Positions 8,616 through 16,329 are shown, counted from the stretch's first letter. The stretch: DNA of 30,492 nucleotides from CAYJAZ01 sp964369185 (GCA_964369185.1 CAYJEN010000013.1:1-30492); one strand, 5' to 3'. Notes: generated from the letters alone by a model not told the origin. Program-made: numbers and translations.

Positions 8616-9566
8616 ATGTCCTCATTATTAGATAAAAAGCAAAAAGGTCAAGTATTCAATGTGCAAAAATATTCTGTGCATGATGGACCGGGTATTCGTA
8701 CAATAGTTTTTCTTAAAGGTTGTTCACTTGGTTGTGCATGGTGTTCAAATCCTGAATCTCAAAAACTAGCTCCGGAACTTGCTTATAATGAAGGACGTTG
8801 TCAAACTGTTGCAAAATGTAAACATTGTGTTTCTGTATGCCCTCATCAATCGCTAAAGAAAAATGACGATGATTTTCTTGAACTAGATAGAACTCATTGT
8901 GATACTTGTGCAAAACCATGTGCGGAAATTTGCCCATCTCAAGGTCTTCTTGTTTATGGACAAGAAAAAACTGTTGATGAAGTTCTTAAACCTGTTGAAC
9001 AAGATATGCTTTTCTATTCACGTTCCGGCGGTGGTATGACTCTTTCCGGCGGTGAACCACTCTTCCAAAAAGACTTCTCACTCTCATTATTAAGAGAAGC
9101 AAGAAAACGTAGAATAAAAACTTGCATAGAAACCTGTGGTATGGTTCCATGGGAAAATATGAATCAAGCTTCTGAATTTTTAAACTATATTATTTTTGAT
9201 ATCAAACATATGAATTCAGAAAAGCATAAAGAATTTACAAATGCTGGCAACGAAAGAATTTTAGAAAATTTTGCGAATCTTGCAAGAAAACACCCAGAAA
9301 AAGAAATTCTTTGCAGAACTCCAATTATTCCTGGATTTAATAATACTGAAGAAGATATTAGAGATATCTGTAATTTTATCAAAGAATTCCCGAATGTAAA
9401 ATACGAAATGTTACCGTATCATAGACTCGGAACTCAAAAATATATCTTCTTGAATAAAGAAATTCCAATGGGTGATGTGCAGCTTGATATCTCAATTATG
9501 CCAAAAATCGTTAAAGTAGCTAGAGATATACTTGGTACAGATAGAGTAGTTGTTGCAACAAAGTAA
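8616..9566 (+). CDS. islB: Isethionate sulfite-lyase activating enzyme (radical SAM)
   Basis: A 316-aa GRE-activating enzyme that uses SAM and a [4Fe-4S]+ cluster to install the glycyl radical on IslA. The radical-SAM motif is C36-x3-C40-x2-C43 in KGCSLGCAWCSNPES, preceded by the activase signature HDGPGIRT. An inserted ferredoxin-like domain carries two four-cysteine clusters (C62, C68, C71, C75 and C95, C98, C102, C106). 'FYSRSGGGMTLSGGEP' is the SAM-binding GGE region. It lies 236 nt downstream of islA with no sigma-54 promoter of its own, so it is probably expressed by read-through past the islA hairpin, giving far less activase than lyase. The start has an AAGGAG site. Confidence 0.9.
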   Translation: MSSLLDKKQKGQVFNVQKYSVHDGPGIRTIVFLKGCSLGCAWCSNPESQKLAPELAYNEGRCQTVAKCKHCVSVCPHQSLKKNDDDFLELDRTHCDTCAKPCAEICPSQGLLVYGQEKTVDEVLKPVEQDMLFYSRSGGGMTLSGGEPLFQKDFSLSLLREARKRRIKTCIETCGMVPWENMNQASEFLNYIIFDIKHMNSEKHKEFTNAGNERILENFANLARKHPEKEILCRTPIIPGFNNTEEDIRDICNFIKEFPNVKYEMLPYHRLGTQKYIFLNKEIPMGDVQLDISIMPKIVKVARDILGTDRVVVATK

Positions 9567-9617
9567 GATTTTTCGCATTCATACTTAACTAAACTCGCAA
9601 GTGTAGTTATCTGACTT

Positions 9618-9671
9618 GAAAGGGAAAAGCATGGTTTAAAACGTTACGTGTTTTTCCCTTTCATTTTTTTT
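9618..9671 (+). terminator. Rho-independent terminator after islB
   Basis: GAAAGGGAAAA (9618-9628) pairs with TTTTCCCTTTC (9652-9662), followed by A and eight T. It closes the islAB transcript. Confidence 0.75.
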
Positions 9672-9697
9672 AAATATCTTTGATACAGAGCAAAAAT

Positions 9698-9726
9698 CAA
9701 AAGAATTAATTTAGAAACATACTCTA
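9698..9726 (-). repeat. Solo MITE terminal sequence
   Basis: CAAAAGAATTAATTTAGAAA followed by CATACTCTA matches the right end of the three larger MITE copies (one change in the CCC run). No left end is recognisable nearby. Its outer edge provides the TAG stop codon of the small minus-strand gene 9724-9990. Confidence 0.6.
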
Positions 9727-9990
9727 AGCAAAAGATAGTTGACTATCTAAATCTAAACAGTTCTGATTTTCATAAAGTGCGTTGTAGTCAGCTTTTATTA
9801 TTTCTAAGTTTGGATTACTTTCTAAAATTTTCTTTAAATTATCAATATACTCATTATTAAGTCTTAGTGAAAGTTTTTCTTCTGGAGTGCAAGTACAGCT
9901 AAATACACCTGTATGTAATAGGGTTGCATTTTCTAATGACTCTAAACAAAATGGGCTAGAACTATTTAATATATTGATAATTTCTTTCAT
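9724..9990 (-). CDS. Small protein of unknown function (88 aa)
   Basis: Not recognised. The 88-aa product starts MKEIINILNSSSPFCLESL, has four cysteines including a C-T-C pair ('FSCTCTPEEKL'), a helical middle ('NNEYIDNLKKILESNPNLEIIKADY') and an acidic C-terminus; no signal peptide or membrane segment. It is judged real because it has a good AAGGAGA ribosome site, a sigma-70-like promoter (10035-10063) and a palindromic operator upstream. It is the only gene here with a sigma-70-looking promoter and stands alone between islB and GRE-B. The stop codon lies inside a MITE end, so the original C-terminus may have been replaced by the insertion. Confidence 0.6.
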   Translation of the reverse strand: MKEIINILNSSSPFCLESLENATLLHTGVFSCTCTPEEKLSLRLNNEYIDNLKKILESNPNLEIIKADYNALYENQNCLDLDSQLSFA

Positions 9991-10034
9991 GGTGAAATCT
10001 CCTTAAAAAGTTTATTGTAAAGTTTCTAAGAGAT

Positions 10035-10063
10035 AATATAGCGATGTAGTACAATTTAATCAA
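10035..10063 (-). promoter_or_regulatory. Sigma-70-type promoter of the 88-aa gene
   Basis: On the minus strand, TTGATT (-35) and TATATT (-10) are separated by exactly 17 nt. The gene starts 44 nt downstream of the -10. Confidence 0.6.
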
Positions 10064-10083
10064 GTACGATATTTAAAGATACT

Positions 10084-10101
10084 AGTATCAAAAATGATAC
10101 T
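10084..10101. promoter_or_regulatory. Perfect palindrome upstream of the 88-aa gene, probable operator
   Basis: AGTATCAAAAATGATACT is a perfect 7-bp inverted repeat with a 4-bp spacer, placed 20 bp upstream of the -35 element. Its position fits an activator or regulator site. It differs from the TTGC-N6-GCAA motif, so a different regulator is implied. Confidence 0.5.
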
Positions 10102-10156
10102 TTGTTGTAATTATTTGTTTTATTAAGTTATCTCTAAAAGAATCATAAAAAATTCA

Positions 10157-10203
10157 CAATAAAAAAGGAAAGCGGTGATAATTATTATCAAGGCTTTCCT
10201 TTT
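10157..10203 (-). terminator. Rho-independent terminator of GRE-B
   Basis: Read on the minus strand, AAAAGGAAAGC pairs with GCTTTCCTTTT and is followed by a T-run (TTTTTTATT). It begins 37 nt past the GRE-B stop codon. Confidence 0.75.
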
Positions 10204-10220
10204 ATGGGGGATTGATATTT

Positions 10221-10237
10221 TTTAGAAACATACCCTA
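10221..10237 (-). repeat. Solo MITE terminal sequence next to the GRE-B stop
   Basis: TTTAGAAACATACCCTAG matches the outer end of the MITE family, including the CTAG junction. It lies 3 nt past the GRE-B stop codon. No partner end is convincing nearby; probably a remnant. Confidence 0.55.
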
Positions 10238-10239
10238 GT

Positions 10240-12723
10240 TTAAAATATATGCTCGGTACGGCGTGCAATTTCTTCCTGTAAATCTTCTGATAAATCGGTG
10301 AAATAAGCACTATAGCCGGCAACTCTTACGATAAGATTACGATATTTCTGAGGATCTTTTTGTGCGGCTCTTAAGGTTTGATTATTGATAATGCTGAACT
10401 GAATATGCCATAATTTCAAGTCGCACCACGATCTAATAATTGCTGAAAGGGCTTGAGTACCAGCTTTACCGGCTACGCATTGCGGACTAAGTTTCATATT
10501 GAATAGACGAGCTGCACCTAAATCGCTCAAACATTTCTGTGTATTTGCAACGGAATTTGTTAGGGCGGTAGGTCCTTTAATATCAAAACCTTGTTGTGGT
10601 CCAATTCCTTCTGAGAGCGGTTCTTTTGCAAGTCTGCCATTTGGAGTTGCGCCAACAACTCGACCTGATGGAACGTGAGCAGTTACAGGTACATAGCGAA
10701 CTTCTAAACGTCCACCGCTTAGAGTTTTATAAGATTCGGAAAGTGAACGATAAAAGTTTTCAAGTTCTAAACCAACTGCATCGGCATAAGGATCGTTATT
10801 ACCGTATTTAGGTGCATTTATGCAGTAATGATAAACATCTTGATAACCTTCAAAGTTATTTTTCAAAGCAGTAATAAGTTGTTTCATTGTGAAGAGTTTA
10901 TCTTCAAAAACAAGCTTTTTAATAGCGGTGAGGGAGTCAGTTATTGTACCAAATCCTGTAGGCTCCCAAAAACCGATTTGCACAACATTTTCTAAGTCAG
11001 GGCGATGAATATCTTTGCACTGCTCAAAGCATTGGTCGTGTAACATTGACATTACAGGCGATGCTAGATAGTTGGTTTTCATGCTATCAAATATCTGATT
11101 TTGCATAAAAACTTGATTTGAAAAATATTTGAATTGTTCTTTGAAAGCATTCCAAAAATCTTCGTATGTTTTAAAAGTTGATGGGTCTCCACTATCAATA
11201 CCGAAGATTTCATTATTTTTTTGGCTCAGAGCACCGCGTGAAAGAGTCATTTCAAGCACCGCACCAGCATTTAATGCGCAGTGTCCGCTTATGTAGGCAT
11301 CACGATTAGGAAGTCGAATTTCAGTACAGCCCGAAACATTATAACAACGAGCTTCATGTTTTGATACGCCTCTTTCCATATAATAAGGAACAAGAACTTC
11401 ATCATTAAATAACTTAGGGAAACCTGTTCCTTGCTTTGCAACTTCGCAAACTCCATTAAGGAGTAAATCAGGCGAAAGAGTGTGAATACGTACTGATAAA
11501 TCAGGATAATCTAAAGGAAAATCTCTTTTTGATTTTAGTATTAAATAGGTGAGTTCATTTGTTGCATCTCTACCGTCAGCTAAAAGACCGCCGATAGTTG
11601 CAGCTTCATAGTGAGAGTTACCTTGCCTGTGAGGTGCTACGAAAGCAGGGCGCATTGTCATAGATTCTGCAAGTTTGAACCATAAACATTCTAGTAGTTC
11701 TAAGGTTCTGTTGTCGTCTATCATGCCGGATTCAATATCTTTTTTATAATATGGATAGAAATATTGATCGATACGTCCTTGCCCTACACCACCGGAGGCG
11801 AAAACTTCCATTCTAAAAGCTAATTGGATAAACCATTGAGATTGAACAGCTTCCCATAAATTTCTTGCCGGTTTCATTGGAACTTGACTACAATTTTCAG
11901 CAATTTGCAGAAGTTCAGCTTTACGGGCAGGATCAGAAGTGTTTTCTGCTATTTCACGAGCTTTTTCTGCATAGCGATTTGAAAAAGCTTCAATACCGGC
12001 ACAAACTTCAAGAGTAGAAAGCAAGAAAGCACGTTTATCATGCCCATTTTCAGCGGAACAAGGGTCTAGAGAATCTAAGCGCGCTTGAGCTTTATTTCTT
12101 AAATCTTCAATACCATACTTAAGAACTTTTTCATAATCTAAAACCCACTGCAAGATGTGTCTTTCAGTTGATGTTTCGTTGATAATGAACATAGGAGTAT
12201 GATATTCATCAGAATAAAGAATTCTTTTTGTTTCTTCGGGGAGTAGAGCCTCTTGAGCATCTACCATTGTACGCCCTTTCCAATACGGAAGAATAGTATT
12301 TCTAATAGAATCCGCTTCTTCATTAGTAATAGCATAGGCAAGTTTTTTTCCTGAATCGAAAGCTTCAAGAGTTTGCTTAAGCCAATTACAGCGTAATTCA
12401 GGGTAGAGAATACCATAACGACCTTCCGGACCACCTCTGCCAACAATCAATTCATTTTCCATGATTGCAACAGGTAGATTTTCCAAAACGTGACGAATTG
12501 CTTTACCCCAGCGCAGTGTAACAGGTTGACCTTCAGTTTTACTATAAGATTCTGTGAAGAGTAAGGCTCTGTCGATTGCCATACGAGGAGTATCTAGACG
12601 AAAAGTTTTTAATATACGATGAATTCTTGGTCTGTCTCTTTTAGTGTCATCAGAGAGAAGCATATCATCTTCACCTTTACCACTAATAATGAGTTCTTCT
12701 TGGGGAGTTAGTGTAATAGACAT
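10240..12723 (-). CDS. Glycyl radical enzyme, sulfonate-lyase/dehydratase class, variant pocket (GRE-B)
   Basis: An 827-aa GRE with an intact catalytic apparatus: Cys466/Glu468 in VSGCTEIRLP and radical Gly803 in RVAGYSAYF. Two sulfonate-contacting residues of IslA are kept (R188 and Q192 in ERHILQW; R676 in VRYVPV), but the IslA Trp374 position is Tyr372 ('SHYEAATIGG') and the Phe682 position is Val680. This suggests a sulfonate other than isethionate, perhaps a larger one such as 2,3-dihydroxypropanesulfonate (HpsG/HpfG-type enzymes), but I cannot separate lyase from dehydratase. A sigma-54 promoter (12975-12990) lies behind a MITE that forms most of the leader. The start has an AAGGA site. 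The divergent GltS-like carrier and activase-B are probable partners. Confidence 0.85.
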   Translation of the reverse strand: MSITLTPQEELIISGKGEDDMLLSDDTKRDRPRIHRILKTFRLDTPRMAIDRALLFTESYSKTEGQPVTLRWGKAIRHVLENLPVAIMENELIVGRGGPEGRYGILYPELRCNWLKQTLEAFDSGKKLAYAITNEEADSIRNTILPYWKGRTMVDAQEALLPEETKRILYSDEYHTPMFIINETSTERHILQWVLDYEKVLKYGIEDLRNKAQARLDSLDPCSAENGHDKRAFLLSTLEVCAGIEAFSNRYAEKAREIAENTSDPARKAELLQIAENCSQVPMKPARNLWEAVQSQWFIQLAFRMEVFASGGVGQGRIDQYFYPYYKKDIESGMIDDNRTLELLECLWFKLAESMTMRPAFVAPHRQGNSHYEAATIGGLLADGRDATNELTYLILKSKRDFPLDYPDLSVRIHTLSPDLLLNGVCEVAKQGTGFPKLFNDEVLVPYYMERGVSKHEARCYNVSGCTEIRLPNRDAYISGHCALNAGAVLEMTLSRGALSQKNNEIFGIDSGDPSTFKTYEDFWNAFKEQFKYFSNQVFMQNQIFDSMKTNYLASPVMSMLHDQCFEQCKDIHRPDLENVVQIGFWEPTGFGTITDSLTAIKKLVFEDKLFTMKQLITALKNNFEGYQDVYHYCINAPKYGNNDPYADAVGLELENFYRSLSESYKTLSGGRLEVRYVPVTAHVPSGRVVGATPNGRLAKEPLSEGIGPQQGFDIKGPTALTNSVANTQKCLSDLGAARLFNMKLSPQCVAGKAGTQALSAIIRSWCDLKLWHIQFSIINNQTLRAAQKDPQKYRNLIVRVAGYSAYFTDLSEDLQEEIARRTEHIF

Positions 12724-12817
12724 AATATTTCCTTAATAAATTTAGAGTTTGAAATGTATATTTTATACGCTCATAAATATAATCTATAAAAAGTTATGAG
12801 CATTTACTTTACACACA

Positions 12818-12968
12818 AGGGTATGTTTCTAAATTCAGAAATTTTGTGGAATTTTCTACAAAATGTGATTTTTTATGAAGTGCAATGTATAAAAGCATAC
12901 ATAAACTGTATAAAAAATCATCTTGTGGGCAGAAAAAACGCAAAAGAATTAATTTAGAAACATACCCT
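12818..12968. mobile_element. MITE-like element, copy 1 (151 bp)
   Basis: Perfect terminal inverted repeats AGGGTATGTTTCTAAATT / AATTTAGAAACATACCCT enclose a non-coding, largely self-complementary interior (ATTTTTTAT...ATAAAAAAT). No transposase. It sits at the expected transcription start of the GRE-B sigma-54 promoter, so GRE-B mRNA should begin within or beside the right end and carry the element as leader. Confidence 0.8.
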
Positions 12969-12974
12969 GACTAT

Positions 12975-12990
12975 AGCAAGGAATATGCCA
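12975..12990 (-). promoter_or_regulatory. Sigma-54 promoter of GRE-B
   Basis: Minus-strand TGGCATATTCCTTGCT is a near-consensus -24/-12 promoter (TGGCAY-N5-TTGCW). The GRE-B start is about 250 nt downstream because MITE copy 1 lies between them. Confidence 0.82.
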
Positions 12991-13083
12991 ATTAGGTATT
13001 AAAACCAATAAGGCTATAAGATATTGAAATGTTAAATTAATTTTATTGTGAAATATTGTTTAGAATTATTTATTTTATACTTT

Positions 13084-13097
13084 TTGCAAAGATGCAA
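13084..13097. promoter_or_regulatory. Enhancer-like palindrome for GRE-B
   Basis: TTGCAAAGATGCAA is a TTGC-N6-GCAA site, about 94 bp upstream of the GRE-B -24 element on the minus strand. It is inferred to be bound by a local sigma-54 activator. Confidence 0.6.
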
Positions 13098-13194
13098 TGC
13101 TAAATAGAATAGCTACAACTCTCTAAAATTATTGAGACATTAAATTTTATATGTATTTGTAAATTAGAATAATCATAGAAAAAAACTAGTATTT

Positions 13195-13208
13195 TTGCAA
13201 AGTTGCAA
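13195..13208. promoter_or_regulatory. Enhancer-like palindrome for the GltS-like gene
   Basis: TTGCAAAGTTGCAA lies about 110 bp upstream of the -24 element of the GltS-like gene. It could also serve the divergent GRE-B promoter. Confidence 0.6.
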
Positions 13209-13317
13209 GAAAAACCTCTAATAAATCTTTCAAATACGCAATAAATAGAGCAAATAATTAAACATTTCTAGTCATATTTCCCTCTATTTATTTGAATATA
13301 CAGTATAAAATAAAGTA

Positions 13318-13333
13318 AGGTATATTTTTTGCT
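13318..13333 (+). promoter_or_regulatory. Sigma-54 promoter of the GltS-like symporter gene
   Basis: AGGTATATTTTTTGCT has the invariant GG and GC in correct spacing, with A instead of T at the first -24 base. It is 37 nt upstream of the start codon, which has an AAAGGAG ribosome site. Confidence 0.7.
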
Positions 13334-13369
13334 CCTTTATTCACATATAATGCAAAAAGGAGTTATATT

Positions 13370-14797
13370 ATGGTTGGAAGCTTTTTTCCTTATTTAGTTG
13401 GCTTGGGGTATGTATCTTTATTTATTTTGCTTGGAGTTTTTCTTAGAAGTAAAATAAAACTTTTCCAGCAATTACTTATACCAAGTAGTATAATAGCCGG
13501 TGTGTTAGGTTTTATTTCTATAAATCTTGGTATATTGGTAGTTCCAAATGCTGATGGTTGGGTTGCCTTAACCCCTGCTTGCTTTGGTACTATAGTATTT
13601 CACCTTTTCGCAATTAGCTTTGTTGCAATTGGTTTACTTGGGAGTGCAAAATCAAAAGGTTCAAGCGATCATTCCAAAGTTGTATGGCGTGGAAGTGTTT
13701 GGATTTCTTTAATTTTTGTTATGACTTATTCTTTGCAATCAATTCTAGGATATTCAATATTTTCATTTTGGCAAGATTTTGATCATACTGGTGCTGATAA
13801 AATTATTGGTTATCTATTCGGAACCGGTTTCTCACAAGGTCCTGGTCAAACAATTTCTTACGGTACTATTTGGGAAAGTGCACCTTATGCAATTCAAAAT
13901 GCTGTAAATATTGGTCTTACTTTTTCTGCTTTAGGCTTTTTCTCAGCTACATTAGTAGGTATTCCTCTTGCGCGTTATGGTTTACGTAATGGTTGGGGAA
14001 CAGTAAATACTTGCCGTGATTTACCAAATGACTTTATTAAAGGTATGGTAGCCGACAGAAGTCAGCCATCTGCACACTGTGTAACTCACTCAGCTAATAT
14101 TGATACTTTTGCGTATCACTTAGCTATGATTTTCTGTATCTATTTAGCAGCATATTTCTTTGCTATTTTCTGGATGAGAACAATGCCGCCGGTAATTGCT
14201 CCTATTGGTATTGGATTTATCTTCTTCTGGGGTTGGATTATTGCAAAAATTATTCGTTCAACTTGTTCAAAAATGAACCTCGATTCTATTTTTGATGGTG
14301 CAACTGTTCGTCGTCTTACAGGTTTGTGCGTTGACTTTATGACTGCAAGCGTGTTTATGAGCATTCAGTTTAAAGCTATTCAAAGCATGCTTGTTCCAAT
14401 TCTTATTGTTGTTGGAATAGGAACAGCGTTTACAGCTTTCAACGTGATTTGGTTTGGTCGCCGTTGCCCTGAACTTGGCTTTGAAAGAGCATTATACGCT
14501 TTTGGTATGTGTACAGGAACAACAGCTACAGGTTTACTCCTTATCCGTATTGTTGACCCTGAATTCCAAACAACTCTTGCAGAAGAAGCTGGTATGAGCA
14601 CATGGATTTATCTTACAGCTGCTACACCAATCCTTTATTTTGGTCTTCCATTTGCGGCGATTGAGGGATATCCTACCTTCTGGATCTTCCTTGCATCAGC
14701 GATTGTACCTCTTATCTTATTGAAAGTTCTTGGTTTTATCAAAGCTCCTTACGTTGGCACATCATGCAACGACAATGAAGAAGCTGTTAAAGTTTAG
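13370..14797 (+). CDS. GltS-like (ESS family) sodium symporter
   Basis: A 475-aa integral membrane protein resembling Na+/glutamate symporters of the ESS/GltS family: N-terminal 'PYLVGLGYVSLFILLGVFLR', and two pseudo-symmetric halves each with a glycine-rich re-entrant segment ('GTGFSQGPGQTISYG' about residues 146-160; 'GMCTGTTATGLLLIR' about 382-396). The loop sequences differ from what I recall of E. coli GltS, so glutamate specificity should not be assumed. It has a sigma-54 promoter and enhancer site like the sulfonate GRE genes, lies divergent to GRE-B, and is followed by an activase. A role in importing the GRE-B substrate, or exchanging a product anion, is inferred from this regulation. 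Confidence 0.8.
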   Translation: MVGSFFPYLVGLGYVSLFILLGVFLRSKIKLFQQLLIPSSIIAGVLGFISINLGILVVPNADGWVALTPACFGTIVFHLFAISFVAIGLLGSAKSKGSSDHSKVVWRGSVWISLIFVMTYSLQSILGYSIFSFWQDFDHTGADKIIGYLFGTGFSQGPGQTISYGTIWESAPYAIQNAVNIGLTFSALGFFSATLVGIPLARYGLRNGWGTVNTCRDLPNDFIKGMVADRSQPSAHCVTHSANIDTFAYHLAMIFCIYLAAYFFAIFWMRTMPPVIAPIGIGFIFFWGWIIAKIIRSTCSKMNLDSIFDGATVRRLTGLCVDFMTASVFMSIQFKAIQSMLVPILIVVGIGTAFTAFNVIWFGRRCPELGFERALYAFGMCTGTTATGLLLIRIVDPEFQTTLAEEAGMSTWIYLTAATPILYFGLPFAAIEGYPTFWIFLASAIVPLILLKVLGFIKAPYVGTSCNDNEEAVKV

Positions 14798-14902
14798 TAT
14801 TGATAGTACGTTATAAAATTTATGTTTGAATACGTTAGAGTGTATTTTTAAGCATATCCTCGATAGTGTTGTTAAAATATGATTTTGACGACACTATCTG
14901 AA

Positions 14903-14948
14903 GAAAAACAACAAAAGGAGTTCAGCTTTTGTTGTTTTTCTATTTTTA
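14903..14948 (+). terminator. Rho-independent terminator of the GltS-like gene
   Basis: A perfect 15-bp stem, GAAAAACAACAAAAG / CTTTTGTTGTTTTTC (14903-14917 with 14926-14940), is followed by TATTTTT. It separates the symporter gene from activase-B, which has its own promoter. Confidence 0.85.
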
Positions 14949-14980
14949 AAAAGGAGTTACAATTTTTAAAACTGCTTTCT

Positions 14981-15002
14981 TTGCAACTTTGCAATGTTGC
15001 AA
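14981..15002. promoter_or_regulatory. Triple TTGCAA cluster abutting the activase-B promoter
   Basis: Three TTGCAA half-sites spaced 8 bp apart form two overlapping 14-bp palindromes (14981-14994 and 14989-15002). The cluster ends 4 bp before the -24 element at 15007, much closer than the other enhancer sites in this window, so it may repress or autoregulate. Confidence 0.6.
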
Positions 15003-15006
15003 TCCT

Positions 15007-15022
15007 TGGCATATTACTTGCT
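15007..15022 (+). promoter_or_regulatory. Sigma-54 promoter of activase-B
   Basis: TGGCATATTACTTGCT is a near-consensus -24/-12 promoter, 47 nt upstream of the activase-B start codon. Confidence 0.8.
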
Positions 15023-15069
15023 ATAATTGTATTATATAGCTCATAAAATCTAGAAAAAAAGAGGTCAAA

Positions 15070-16011
15070 ATGATTACAACAAGAGATACAGGTATAGTTT
15101 TTAATATGCAGGCATATTCAGTGCATGATGGACCGGGTATACGTACACTTGTTTTTCTAAAAGGTTGTCCTCTCTCTTGTGCGTGGTGCTGCAATCCAGA
15201 ATCACAATCACTAAAACTTGAGTTAGGATACAATAAATCTAAATGTTTACTGTGTGCTCGTTGTGTGAATGTATGTTTGAATAAGGCTTTAGAAATCACA
15301 TCTGAGGGTGTGTCTATAGATAGAGAAAAATGCGTTCAATGCGGAGCTTGCACAAAAATATGTCCAAGCAAAGCAGTTATCATGTATGGTTCTTCAATGA
15401 CAGCAAGCGAAGTTTTGGATAAAGTTGAGCAAGATTCAGCTTTTTATGCGCGTTCCGGCGGTGGTATGACTCTAAGCGGCGGTGAAGTATTTTCTCAATT
15501 TGAATTTCTAATGTCGCTCTTGAAAGAAGCTGAGAAAAGAGCTACCCATACAGCTATAGAAACTTGTGGCTTTGTAAAAGAAGAAAATCTATTGAAAGCC
15601 GCTGAATTATTGGATTATCTACTTTATGATATAAAACATACTGATAATGACAAACATAAAGAAGGTACAGGACAAGATTGTAGTCTAATAATGAATAATA
15701 TCAAAAAAGTACGCGAAAAGTTTCCCTCTCTTCCTGTTCATATTCGCACTCCAATAATTCCTAATTTTAACGATAGCATTGAAGTCGTTGAAAGTATAGC
15801 TCAATTTGCAAAAGAAATAGGTGCTAAGAAGTATGAATTACTCGCTTATCATAAAATGGGCGAACAAAAATACGGATATCTGAACCGTGAATACAAAATG
15901 CCCGATGATAAATTAGAAGCTGAACACTTTGATAAATTAAAATCAGTAGTTGAAAAATATTTTCCTGAAGATTCAAGTGCTAGAACTTCAGAATCTGCGG
16001 TTATCTTTTAG
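15070..16011 (+). CDS. GRE-activating enzyme (radical SAM), probable partner of GRE-B
   Basis: A 313-aa activase. Motif C33-x3-C37-x2-C40 lies in KGCPLSCAWCCNPES, with HDGPGIRT ahead of it. The ferredoxin insert has C59, C62, C65, C69 and C88, C91, C94, C98. 'FYARSGGGMTLSGGEV' is normal except that the usual Pro after GGE is Val, which is unusual for the family. The C-terminal part has the RTPIIPNFND and YELLAYHKMGEQKY segments seen in the other activases here. It has its own sigma-54 promoter, and it is the nearest activase to GRE-B (about 2.3 kb away, divergent). The pairing is by proximity; GRE-C would also be possible. Start supported by AGAGG. Confidence 0.87.
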   Translation: MITTRDTGIVFNMQAYSVHDGPGIRTLVFLKGCPLSCAWCCNPESQSLKLELGYNKSKCLLCARCVNVCLNKALEITSEGVSIDREKCVQCGACTKICPSKAVIMYGSSMTASEVLDKVEQDSAFYARSGGGMTLSGGEVFSQFEFLMSLLKEAEKRATHTAIETCGFVKEENLLKAAELLDYLLYDIKHTDNDKHKEGTGQDCSLIMNNIKKVREKFPSLPVHIRTPIIPNFNDSIEVVESIAQFAKEIGAKKYELLAYHKMGEQKYGYLNREYKMPDDKLEAEHFDKLKSVVEKYFPEDSSARTSESAVIF

Positions 16012-16020
16012 AGAATTTTT

Positions 16021-16128
16021 ATGCCTTCGGCGACCAAAGGGAATAATTCCCTTTGGAAACCCTATTTCTTTTCTCTCTCGTTCCTCGAGGGAAAAGGAAT
16101 AAGTTCTTCAAAAAAAATTTCCTTTATT
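16021..16128. repeat. Palindromic intergenic repeat (REP-like), copy R1
   Basis: ATGCCTTCGGCGACCAAAGG begins a multi-hairpin unit (AAAGGGAATAATTCCCTTT and GAGGAACGAG-type arms) that reappears inverted at 30151-30257 and, more diverged, at 25410-25530. It lies directly after the activase-B stop codon. The style resembles intergenic elements common in Desulfovibrio (recalled). Confidence 0.65.
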
Positions 16129-16173
16129 CTCAAAGTAGAGAAATCAATTTTAGAATGTTAGAGGAGAAGTACT

Positions 16174-16323
16174 AGGGTATGTTTCTAAATTAATTCTTTT
16201 GTGTTTTTTCTGTCCTAAAGATGATTTTTTATTCAGCTTATGTATGTTTTTATAGACTGCACTTCATAAAAAATCACTCTCTGTTGAAAATTCCACAAAA
16301 TCTCTTAATTTAGAAACACACCT
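16174..16323. mobile_element. MITE-like element, copy 2 (150 bp)
   Basis: It begins AGGGTATGTTTCTAAATT and ends AATTTAGAAACACACCT, with the shared interior (GATTTTTTATTCAGCTTATG then CACTTCATAAAAAATCAC). One C is lost at the right tip. It lies between the REP-like unit and a terminator in the activase-B / GRE-C convergent gap. No coding capacity. Confidence 0.8.
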
Positions 16324-16329
16324 AAAGTA

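Noticed and set aside
9698..10237. Composite transposon carrying the 88-aa gene between two MITE ends
   Set aside because: Both solo ends are in the same orientation and no transposase or matching left ends are visible.
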